Positions 52,646-59,800 of a DNA stretch of 64,000 nt are shown one piece after another. Location: positions 186,001-250,000 of the forward strand of contig CAIQWC010000012.1 of NCBI GenBank assembly GCA_903875425.1, given 5' to 3'. The position numbers and the translations under genes are program-made. A model generated the notes under the pieces. It was not told the origin of the DNA. It ran no database searches and saw only the letters and a program-made list of their open reading frames with translations. The DNA comes from an uncultured Actinomycetes bacterium (GTDB lineage Bacteria; Actinomycetota; Acidimicrobiia; Acidimicrobiales; RAAP-2). Each line of letters starts with the position of its first letter. Positions within the stretch are counted from its first letter, which is position 1.

Positions 52646-54055
52646 ATGGATATCGCATCAGACATTGCCGTTCGTTTTGGGCCAGAAGTACTGGCTTCAT
52701 TAGGTGACTACATTGCGATTCCAGCGCTATCACCCCATTTCGATAGCGACTGGAAGCGCACCGGAGCCATCGATATGGCAGCTCAGCACCTCTTTGCCTG
52801 GGCTATGGGTCGCGACATTCAGGGGCTTCGCGGATCCATCCGTGAAATTGATGGTCACACGCCCGTCATCGTTTTAGAAATTGATGGGACCGATGGCGTT
52901 GACCAGCCGGGCTCTGTCTTGCTCTACGGCCACCTCGATAAGCAACCACCCCTGGGTGATTGGTCCGAGGGACTGTCGCCCTTTCAGGCGGTGAGGCGAG
53001 ATGATTTGCTCTACGGCCGAGGCAGTGTCGACGACGGCTACGCCCTCTATGCCGCACTCTTGGCGATCGAAGCCCTACAGCGTAATGGGCAACCCCATGG
53101 TCGCTTGGTGGTACTCATTGAAGCGTCCGAAGAATCGGGAAGCCCCGATCTTCGCGCCCACCTCGATGCCTTAGGAGACGTACTCGGCGACGTTAGCTTG
53201 GTGCTGTGCTTGGACTCGGGGGCCTTGAGTTACGACCGTCTCTGGATAACTAATTCACTTCGTGGCAACATCAGCATGAGCGTGCGCGTAGACGTGCTCA
53301 CCCAAGGGGTTCACTCTGGGGAAGCCAGTGGCGTCGTCCCCTCGAGCTTTCGCGTTATCCGCCAACTACTCGATCGAATAGAAGACGCCGTCACGGGAGA
53401 TGTCTTACTCCCGGAACTTAACGCCCAACCTCCTGACCATCACCTCATCGCAGCCCTTGCCCTCAGTACCGCCCTCGACGATCCCTTAAGTCGCCACTTC
53501 CCCACCGTTGAGGGCCTCGAGCTTCTCGGCCGAGATGGTGCCGACCGCCTCATTCGACAATCCTGGGCACCGACAGTTTCGATCACGGGCTTCGACGGCG
53601 CGCCTGCACCAAAAGACGCGGGCAACGTACTGCGAGCAAGCACCACCGTGAAGCTGTCGGTTCGAACCCCTCCAAGCGTTGATGCCCATGTCGCGCAAGC
53701 AGCGCTCATCGAAGCGTTAACCGTGAACCCTCCCTACGGAGCCCGTATCACCGTAGATCCCGAGGCCGTCGCGCAAGGCTGGATGGCCGCCCCGCGGTCT
53801 GAGTGGCTCAACGATGCCATGGTGGAGGCTTCCCGAGCGGCTTTTGGACAGGATCCAGGATTTCTCGGCGAAGGTGGATCCATCCCCTTCTTGGCCGAGT
53901 TGGGGCACCGCTTCCCTCAGGCCGAAATGGTCGCTACCGGAGCCTCGGGTCCAGGGTCAAACGCTCATGGCCCGGACGAGTCCCTTCATCTGCCAACCGC
54001 AATAGGCGTCAGTACGAGTGTGGCGTACATCCTGAGAGCACACGCCCTCCGCTGA
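52646..54055 (+). CDS. M20-family metallopeptidase (dipeptidase-like)
   Basis: A 469-residue zinc peptidase of the carnosine-dipeptidase type (M20). Di-zinc ligands are in VLLYGHLDKQPP, GRGSVDDGYA and EASEESGSPD, with the catalytic Asp and Glu at their normal places; a late GASGPGSNAHGPDES holds the last ligand histidine. GGAAGGAGGAGT is a strong ribosome-binding site. The protein is cytoplasmic with no signal. A terminator hairpin follows at once. Confidence 0.9.
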   Translation: MDIASDIAVRFGPEVLASLGDYIAIPALSPHFDSDWKRTGAIDMAAQHLFAWAMGRDIQGLRGSIREIDGHTPVIVLEIDGTDGVDQPGSVLLYGHLDKQPPLGDWSEGLSPFQAVRRDDLLYGRGSVDDGYALYAALLAIEALQRNGQPHGRLVVLIEASEESGSPDLRAHLDALGDVLGDVSLVLCLDSGALSYDRLWITNSLRGNISMSVRVDVLTQGVHSGEASGVVPSSFRVIRQLLDRIEDAVTGDVLLPELNAQPPDHHLIAALALSTALDDPLSRHFPTVEGLELLGRDGADRLIRQSWAPTVSITGFDGAPAPKDAGNVLRASTTVKLSVRTPPSVDAHVAQAALIEALTVNPPYGARITVDPEAVAQGWMAAPRSEWLNDAMVEASRAAFGQDPGFLGEGGSIPFLAELGHRFPQAEMVATGASGPGSNAHGPDESLHLPTAIGVSTSVAYILRAHALR

Positions 54056-54067
54056 ACAGGGGTGCTA

Positions 54068-54240
54068 GCAAAAAGGCCGGGGCTCCTCATGGGCCTGGTT
54101 TTTTTACCCCGTGAGCGCGGCCTATTCGCATGACGTGCGATGAGTGTGCATACGGCTTTGACGCCGTGCCACCGAGACAGCCACACGTGATAGCGGAATC
54201 AAAACCGTATGCCGATGGTGACTTCTTGACCTTTTACTAG
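54068..54240 (-). repeat. Intergenic repeat copy B, candidate small RNA
   Basis: This is the second copy of the element at 40,022-40,200. GCATACGG (54148-54155) pairs perfectly with CCGTATGC (54205-54212) and TTTGA (54157-54161) with TCAAA (54199-54203), around one C/A position that becomes G-U in minus-strand RNA; a nearly continuous 14-bp helix results. An inner CGTG/CACG pair lies at 54165-54168 and 54184-54187. On the minus strand the transcript would end in the hairpin and T5 at 54070-54098. No coding signal was seen. Confidence 0.6.
54071..54105. terminator. Bidirectional intrinsic terminator after the M20 gene
   Basis: AAAAAGGCC ... GGCCTGG is followed by T7 (54099-54105) on the plus strand, with a matching A-run on the left arm, so it can act in both directions. 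On the plus strand it ends the lysR operon; on the minus strand it would end a transcript from repeat copy B. Confidence 0.7.
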
Positions 54241-54331
54241 TCGATCAGCCGCAATGGTGATGAGGCCGCGAGGATGCAGTGTCGCGCTCTATCATCTAGG
54301 GTGTAAGACCTCGCGAATGAAAGGTTCTCCC

Positions 54332-54934
54332 GTGTCAACAACCGTCGATTTTTGGTTTGATCCTGTTTGCCCTTGGGCCTGGATATCTTCTCGGTGGTTG
54401 CTTCATGCAGCAGAAGTGCGAGACATTAGCCCAAGCTTCCACGTTATGAGTTTGTCAGTCCTCAATGAAGGCCGTGAGGTGCCTGAGAAGTATCAAGAAC
54501 TGTATCCAGCGGCATTGAAGTTGGTTCGTTGCCTCATTGCTGCTGAACAAGCGCACGGGAATGAAGTACTCCTTCCTCTCTATACCGCTCTCGGGAACCG
54601 ACTGCACCTTGAACAGCGAAAAGACTACGACGCGGTACTCGCTGAGTCGTTAGCGGAAGTTGGTCTTCCAGCGTCGCTGGCCGACGCTGCGACCTCGACG
54701 GCCTTTGATGAGGCGCTTCGGCTCAGTCACCACCAAGGAATGGATCCAGTGGGCATGGAAGTTGGCACCCCTGTGATACACGTGGGAGATATTGCCTTCT
54801 TTGGTCCAGTTATTACTCCTGCGCCACGCGGCGAAGATGCGGGAAGACTCTACGATGGTTTAATCGCCGTAGCCTCGGTTCCCGGCTTCTACGAGATGAA
54901 GCGCACCCGAACTCAAGCTGCAAGTTTCGAATAA
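54332..54934 (+). CDS. Mycothiol-dependent nitroreductase / DsbA-like oxidoreductase (Rv2466c type)
   Basis: A 200-residue thioredoxin-fold protein with the active site C-P-W-A at residues 13-16 ([16 protein letters not shown]) and an inserted helical domain. It matches the mycobacterial Rv2466c family in [33 protein letters not shown] and [17 protein letters not shown]. Those enzymes take electrons from mycothiol. GTG 54332 has AAAGG seven bases upstream and gives the conserved start; the frame extends upstream without similarity. Together with mshC it indicates mycothiol redox control. Confidence 0.88.
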   Translation: MSTTVDFWFDPVCPWAWISSRWLLHAAEVRDISPSFHVMSLSVLNEGREVPEKYQELYPAALKLVRCLIAAEQAHGNEVLLPLYTALGNRLHLEQRKDYDAVLAESLAEVGLPASLADAATSTAFDEALRLSHHQGMDPVGMEVGTPVIHVGDIAFFGPVITPAPRGEDAGRLYDGLIAVASVPGFYEMKRTRTQAASFE

Positions 54935-54946
54935 GGACAGGAACTT

Positions 54947-54962
54947 GGCGATCTCCATCGCC
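54947..54962. terminator. Short hairpin between convergent genes
   Basis: GGCGAT-CTCC-ATCGCC forms a 6-bp stem between the nitroreductase and SHOCT gene ends. There is no T-run, so it is a weak terminator at best. Confidence 0.35.
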
Positions 54963-54986
54963 CCACAGCGTGCTCCGAAACGCGAG

Positions 54987-55247
54987 CTATTGAGCCATCA
55001 GCAGTTGGCGTAATTCCTCTTGGCGAGTCTCGAAGTCTTCCTGGCTCATCCGGCCATCGGCAAAATCCTCGTGAATCTTTGCAAATTCCATCAGGATTTT
55101 AGACTCGTCAATGGGTGAACCATCAACCACGACTTCTTCGTCTTCATTTTCCTTGCGTAGTTCCCTGCGTTCTTGCTTTTCACGGGCTCGCTCACGCTTT
55201 TCTTGTTCGCGCTGAATCTTGCCAAAGGTTGAACGTGACTTGGCCAT
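54987..55247 (-). CDS. Small SHOCT-like domain protein
   Basis: An 86-residue protein: a highly charged Lys/Glu/Arg segment (about 8-38, probably a helix or coiled coil), then a C-terminal SHOCT-type helical motif (ILMEFAKIHEDFADGRMSQEDFETRQEEL). SHOCT motifs occur at the ends of diverse bacterial proteins and may mediate oligomerisation. ATG 55247 has AGGAGG four to five bases upstream, which settles the start. Function unknown. Confidence 0.75.
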   Translation of the reverse strand: MAKSRSTFGKIQREQEKRERAREKQERRELRKENEDEEVVVDGSPIDESKILMEFAKIHEDFADGRMSQEDFETRQEELRQLLMAQ

Positions 55248-55404
55248 AATTCCTCCTCGGAAGCAACCGATAACTGCTGGGGCGTCCGCGACGCCATCAA
55301 TCGCACGCGGCACTGGATACTTCGACGCACGCACGCCGAAACCACCTCAGTAGTTGTGATGCCGGACTTCGGCACCGACGAGCGACACAGGTCGCCCGCA
55401 TTGG

Positions 55405-55478
55405 TGGGCCGTACAGGACTTGAACCTGTGACCCCTTGCGTGTCATGCAAGTGCGCTACCAGACTGCGCCAACGGCCC
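55405..55478 (-). tRNA. tRNA-Val, anticodon GAC
   Basis: The 74-base tRNA starts GGGCCGTTGGCGCAG, with the acceptor stem closed by ACGGCCC and discriminator A. The anticodon arm is CTTGC-ATGACAC-GCAAG, anticodon GAC (reads GUC and GUU). CCA is encoded at 55402-55404. A small hairpin TGCCG/CGGCA (55360-55374) follows on the transcribed strand and may mark the end. Confidence 0.95.
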
Positions 55479-55519
55479 CCTTGGGGCTCCAATGCTAGCA
55501 CTGCTTCCCCTTATTCAAA

Positions 55520-55553
55520 CCTGCCTGAGCAGGCTTCTAGGCCCAAGAAGCCT
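55520..55553 (-). terminator. Paired hairpins downstream of the exonuclease gene
   Basis: AGGCTTCT (55531-55538) and AGAAGCCT (55546-55553) form an 8-bp stem; the overlapping CCTGC-TCAG-GCAGG stem on the minus strand (55533-55520) is followed by TTTG. The two stems compete for the same bases. They lie about 140 bases after the exonuclease stop and are the likely end of that transcript. Confidence 0.45.
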
Positions 55554-55692
55554 TACCAATAGCCTGTGGAACTGCTCGCCTCGGCGTCGAAAAGATACTC
55601 CATCCTCGCCCTTGATCGGAAACCACCTGTTCCCCCACCGTCAGTACCGGACCACTCCGTTTAGGAAGCTACCTGGTCGTTAGCGTAGAAAC

Positions 55693-56421
55693 TTAGAGTG
55701 CAACCTTCGCATGGCCCCCTGAAAGTGGCCAATCGAAGTCATCGGGATCGAAGCCAGATCCGCCTTTAGTTCTGAGAAATTCATCCATCCCTTCGGCCCA
55801 AGTGCGATGCCAGCCAACTTGCGATCGGGTAAGCGTCGCAGCGTCGATGTCGCCAAGTTGTGCCGAATATGTCGTGGCCATGGCGAAGAGAACCTTGGCT
55901 GAGGCAATGGCGTCGCCACTGGCATCGTGGGCGGCTTCATTAACCACTCCATAGCGTTTGCAGACGAGGTCAAGCGTTCGCTTTCCTTTGCGATAACGCT
56001 CAAGAGAGCGATCCATGACTAGGGGATCCAAAACCGGGCCATGCCACCCCGCTTCAACCAAGCCGGTTCCATCAAGGGCACGTAATCTCGCATCCATCAT
56101 GGAAAGGTCGTAGGAGAGATTAAATCCGACCACCGGAACACCACGCCGCGAGGCATCGAGTAAGGCCTCAATGATGTGTCGTACCCCAGATTCAAGGTCG
56201 ACACCTTCAGCGACTGCTCGCTCCGTCGTGATTCCATGAACGGCGGTAGCTCCCTCTGGAATTGCGATGCCCGGGTTAATGATCCCAGCATCATGGCGCT
56301 CGGGTGCTTGATCACAGAACCAAACCAGCGCGTACGACACGGGGATGTCGCGTGCCTTGTCTACACCCGTGGTCTCAAGGTCAAAAGCTAGTAATTCGCC
56401 GTTCACCCATGGATTTGTCAT
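55693..56421 (-). CDS. DEDDh 3'-5' exonuclease (DnaQ-like)
   Basis: A 242-residue exonuclease. ExoI is AFDLETTGVD (D and E), ExoII VVGFNLSYDLSMMD, and ExoIII AAHDASGDA with the histidine five residues before the aspartate, so the active site is complete. A C-terminal extension of about 50 residues (QVGWHRTWAEGMDEFLRTKGG) is found in similar stand-alone actinobacterial exonucleases. The ATG at 56421 gives the expected start; 40 more upstream codons are open but not conserved. It is a proofreading or repair nuclease; the partner polymerase is unknown. Confidence 0.87.
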   Translation of the reverse strand: MTNPWVNGELLAFDLETTGVDKARDIPVSYALVWFCDQAPERHDAGIINPGIAIPEGATAVHGITTERAVAEGVDLESGVRHIIEALLDASRRGVPVVGFNLSYDLSMMDARLRALDGTGLVEAGWHGPVLDPLVMDRSLERYRKGKRTLDLVCKRYGVVNEAAHDASGDAIASAKVLFAMATTYSAQLGDIDAATLTRSQVGWHRTWAEGMDEFLRTKGGSGFDPDDFDWPLSGGHAKVAL

Positions 56422-56507
56422 CACTTGAGTTTGCCATCTTGTCGTGACACAAATCGGGATCGTGGCATCCACGCTTCGAAGCATTGTTTTTCTTAGAGTT
56501 ATTGCCT

Positions 56508-57578
56508 GTGAGCAGCCCCTATGCCTCCGCCCCGTCTCCATCGCGGCGCACGTCGAGAGCCGACGTATCTCGCCGTCGTCAAGCGTTGCGCCGACGCCGC
56601 CTCCGCAGGCTCGTCCCGCTATCGATACTCGTCGTCATCGCGGTCGCAGCGCTGCTGATTGTCGCAAATCACTCCTCAACGTCCAGCGCTCCCGCCACCA
56701 CGATTGCGACCGTAACTACGACGACCATTCCTTACAACCCTTCGGCCATCAAACCCATCCTGACTCCGGCACAGCCAGGTGAAGGGCTGTGGACCGTCAA
56801 GGATTCGTGGATGCCGGGCGCACCTGCTGTTGAGTCGACGTGGTTCCGTACCACGCCGTCGAATCCCAGCATCATCGCTTATGCCTTTTGGATGAGAGCC
56901 GCATCCACGCAACTCGCGCTCTATCTCGGCTACGAAGGTCCCGGGCCTTCTTCACTAAACCGAGGACCCGAAATGGTTCCCTTGGCCGCACGAGGGCGTT
57001 TGTTGTCCACCTTTAATTCAGGGTTCTACGAGAAAGATGGCTCGGCCGGCTTCTACACCAACCATACGCTCTACTACCCCATGGTGAACGGTCTCGCCGC
57101 TCTTGTGGAATACGCCAACGGTAGCTACGACGTTATGAATTGGCAGGGCGGCACAACGCCTGGGCCCAGCATCGTAATGGCTCGCCAAAACTTACCTTTG
57201 ATCGTGGACCATGGCCAAGCCACTGCGCCAACCACGAACTGGCCCAACTACGGCATCACACTTGGCGGCGTTCCCGCCGTTTGGCGCACCGCCATTGGCA
57301 TCGATCCCCATGGCAACTTGATTTACGCCACGGCGGCCTCGCAGCTGCCTTCGACCTTGGCGCAAATCATGATTCACCTTGGCTGCGTGCGAGCCATGCA
57401 ACTCGACATTAATCCTGCATGGCCCATCTACAACACCTACGGCGGCCCCAATGCTGCCTCTCCCGCGCTCAACGTTCCTAATCCCAATCAAATTGCAGGT
57501 CGATTCTTGTACTCCTCGACCAAGGACTTCTTCACCCTCTATGCACGCATCCCCGGCGAGGCGCAGATTCCCTGGTGA
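56508..57578 (+). CDS. Membrane-anchored phosphodiester glycosidase-like protein
   Basis: About 356 residues: an arginine-rich start, one anchor helix (around 35-55), a Thr-rich linker with TVTTTTIP, and an outer domain with TFNSGFYEKDGSAGFY, RTAIGIDPHGNLIYAT and LGCVRAMQLDINP. These match the order of blocks in NAGPA/phosphodiester glycosidase-like domains, although the usual NLDGGGSS is replaced by QLDINPAWP, so activity is uncertain. GTG 56508 is chosen; TAGAGT lies eight bases upstream and a TTG at 56484 is possible. Followed 57 bases later by capA-like. Confidence 0.75.
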   Translation: MSSPYASAPSPSRRTSRADVSRRRQALRRRRLRRLVPLSILVVIAVAALLIVANHSSTSSAPATTIATVTTTTIPYNPSAIKPILTPAQPGEGLWTVKDSWMPGAPAVESTWFRTTPSNPSIIAYAFWMRAASTQLALYLGYEGPGPSSLNRGPEMVPLAARGRLLSTFNSGFYEKDGSAGFYTNHTLYYPMVNGLAALVEYANGSYDVMNWQGGTTPGPSIVMARQNLPLIVDHGQATAPTTNWPNYGITLGGVPAVWRTAIGIDPHGNLIYATAASQLPSTLAQIMIHLGCVRAMQLDINPAWPIYNTYGGPNAASPALNVPNPNQIAGRFLYSSTKDFFTLYARIPGEAQIPW

Positions 57579-57635
57579 CACGCTCTTGGCTCGGTCCTGG
57601 GCCACAATGGAAGCCATGAAGCTAAGCGGTCGTCG

Positions 57636-58835
57636 ATGAGCATGATTCCGCCTGTCACGCGTAGTGACATGCTCCGCGGTCGTCGGGCGTCACGGCGAAC
57701 CTACCTACTGCGTCGAACGGCGGCGGCGGGGATTCTTGTGGTGATCCTTATTGTTGTAGTGGTGGGAATCTCATCGATTTTTTCCGGCTCGCCAAACGGT
57801 GCGTCGTCGACTCCCTCTACCATTCCTGTCACCACGACCACGGTGGCGCTTAGCCCGGTCACCCTGACGGCTGTGGGCGATATGGACATGGGAAACACCC
57901 CAAACCTGGCCCCCAATGCATCGACCTATTTCTCCAATGTCATAGGAGCGCTCAAAGCACCCATCGAATTTGGGAACCTTGAGGGCACCTTGACCGATAC
58001 GACTTCCGGGTCTAAATGTGGGGCTAATTCCTCAGCTTGCTACGCGTTCAAGAATCCGCCACAGTTTGCGCAGTATTACCGTGCTGCTGGATTCAACGTT
58101 TTGAACTCCGCAAACAATCACTCGAGCGACTTTGGGTCCCAAGGCGTGGTTGATACGGCCGCCGCGCTAAAGGCTGCTGGCATTACCCAAGCTGGTATGC
58201 CGGGGCAGATTGGCATCATCACCGAGGGAACCTCCAAGATCGCGTTTTGCGACTTTGCGCCTTATCCATCAACCAATAATTTGGTAGATCCGGCTGCCGA
58301 ATCTGCGCTCATCGCGAAAGCGAAGACCTTGGCCAACATCGTCGTTGTCTACATGCATGCTGGTGCCGAAGGCACGGCAGCTACCCACGTGACAGGACAA
58401 ACGGAGACGTACTACGGAGAAAATCGAGGCAACGCTGAAGCCTTCGCTCATAGCGCGATCGATGATGGTGCCGCACTCGTTATCGCCTCGGGACCACACG
58501 TCGACCGAGCAATGGAGTGGTATAAGAATCATCTCATCGCCTACTCCCTTGGGGACTTCGCGAGTTACAACAACTTCTCCACGTACTCAATAATGGGGAT
58601 TTCGGGTATCTTGCGTGTACAACTCAGTGCTAGCGGTCAATACATCAGCGGATCATGGGCCTCAACCGTGCTCGCGGGCCAGGGGCAACCCGCCATGGAC
58701 CCCGCCAATCAATCCGCCTCGTTGATTAGTCAGCTATCGCGCAGTGACTTTGGAGCCAACGGCGTGACCGTCGCGGCAAATGGCACCCTTGTTCTCCCCG
58801 CTTCGGCCCAGACGCCAAACGCTCAGAAACGATAG
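57636..58835 (+). CDS. CapA/PGA-cap-type extracytoplasmic metallophosphatase-like protein
   Basis: A 399-residue protein with an anchor helix (about 28-48), a Ser/Thr linker and a CapA-type domain: AVGDMDMG, EFGNLEGTLTD, SANNHSSDFG, VVYMHAGAEG and ASGPHVDRAMEWYK, the metal-site pattern of the calcineurin-like CapA superfamily. CapA proteins take part in poly-gamma-glutamate or surface polymer handling. No capBC genes are near. It probably acts on the outer face of the membrane, like its neighbours. Confidence 0.83.
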   Translation: MSMIPPVTRSDMLRGRRASRRTYLLRRTAAAGILVVILIVVVVGISSIFSGSPNGASSTPSTIPVTTTTVALSPVTLTAVGDMDMGNTPNLAPNASTYFSNVIGALKAPIEFGNLEGTLTDTTSGSKCGANSSACYAFKNPPQFAQYYRAAGFNVLNSANNHSSDFGSQGVVDTAAALKAAGITQAGMPGQIGIITEGTSKIAFCDFAPYPSTNNLVDPAAESALIAKAKTLANIVVVYMHAGAEGTAATHVTGQTETYYGENRGNAEAFAHSAIDDGAALVIASGPHVDRAMEWYKNHLIAYSLGDFASYNNFSTYSIMGISGILRVQLSASGQYISGSWASTVLAGQGQPAMDPANQSASLISQLSRSDFGANGVTVAANGTLVLPASAQTPNAQKR

Positions 58836-58839
58836 ACCG

Positions 58840-59577
58840 CTAGCAACCCCCTGGGGGGCCCGGTGCTCCGGTTCCCACCGCCGGTAGATCGAGGGTTCCA
58901 ACGTCATAGGGACGAGGGTTAGGTCCGAGGTGAATGACGTACCAGACACCACGCCACGAAATCACCGACGCGATGCCGAAGGAATGGATTTCGCCGCCAA
59001 TTCGGTACACGAGACGCAAACGCGGTTGGTACCAATAAGCGACATTATTTTCACAAGTATTGGGTTGTATCAAGGTCGAGTTACTTGGTTGACCAAGTAC
59101 CTCGAGGAGGGGAACTGACATCGGTGCGGTTCCAAGGGCCTGGTGATACGTAGCCAGATCTAGTTTTAAAAATGCCAGCAACCGAAGCGCGTAGTCACTC
59201 TGTGGATTAGGGATTTGGCCCGTCTTCATAGACACATAGGCCGACTCGGGAAAAAATACCGATTGGGCAAGACCAAGATTGTCGCTTTGAATGGCATGCC
59301 ACAGGGGCATTAGGCGCACTTCCAACGATGCGTTGCTCGATGGCGGCAGCGCCAAGGTTTGAGGTAACCCACCAGGGTCCACCGTGGTTGTCGTCGTAGG
59401 CGGCAAGGTTGTGGTCGTCGATGTCGTCGTCGTGCTTGTCGGACTCGCGTGGCCCAGTGCTCTCGCGCCGACAAAGACCGCCATCGCCAACAGGGCAACT
59501 AACAAAAGCAAGGTCCCAAGTTGTCGGGCGCGAAAATTAGGTCTCGATTGCTGTCGATGCTGCGGTGAACCAGCCAC
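58840..59577 (-). CDS. Membrane-anchored protein with Thr-rich linker, unknown function
   Basis: A 245-residue protein with an anchor (about 20-42), a linker rich in threonine (TSTTTTSTTTTLPPTTTTT) and an outer domain of about 180 residues that ends in WRGVWYVIHLGPNP and a terminal PGGC. The compact alpha+beta pattern hints at an NTF2-like fold, but this is only a guess. GAGGTAGGCC precedes GTG 59577. It converges on the CapA-like gene four bases away. Confidence 0.7.
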   Translation of the reverse strand: MAGSPQHRQQSRPNFRARQLGTLLLLVALLAMAVFVGARALGHASPTSTTTTSTTTTLPPTTTTTVDPGGLPQTLALPPSSNASLEVRLMPLWHAIQSDNLGLAQSVFFPESAYVSMKTGQIPNPQSDYALRLLAFLKLDLATYHQALGTAPMSVPLLEVLGQPSNSTLIQPNTCENNVAYWYQPRLRLVYRIGGEIHSFGIASVISWRGVWYVIHLGPNPRPYDVGTLDLPAVGTGAPGPPGGC

Positions 59578-59661
59578 GGCCTACCTCTTTCCCTTGGTAC
59601 AGCGCTCCGGACTCGGTAGGCCGAGATCCTGACGCTACGCGCCAGGATCTCGACTCCGTCG

Positions 59662-59733
59662 AGGCGACGCCGGGATTCGAACCCGGGTACGGGGCTTTGC
59701 AGGCCCCTGCCTAAACCACTCGGCCACGTCGCC
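59662..59733 (-). tRNA. tRNA-Cys, anticodon GCA
   Basis: The 72-base tRNA starts GGCGACGTGGCCGAG with the acceptor closed by CGTCGCC and discriminator U, as expected for Cys. The anticodon arm is GGGGC-CTGCAAA-GCCCC, anticodon GCA. CCA is not encoded (TCG follows), unlike the two tRNA-Val genes here. Confidence 0.97.
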
Positions 59734-59788
59734 GTGAACATCAGATCCTACCCGGGCCACCTCGTCTCACCGTTACACCTAGGAGTGT

Positions 59789-59794
59789 TAGGTT
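59789..59794 (+). promoter_or_regulatory. Candidate -10 box for a leaderless glnD mRNA
   Basis: TAGGTT is six bases from the glnD ATG, with only CACCCC between, so no ribosome-binding site exists. It repeats the layout seen before fabI, the 31,685 gene and lysR. Confidence 0.45.
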
Positions 59795-59800
59795 CACCCC

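Noticed and set aside
56508-58835. Poly-gamma-glutamate capsule operon
   Set aside because: A CapA-like protein is present but CapB and CapC are not; neighbours are other anchored proteins.
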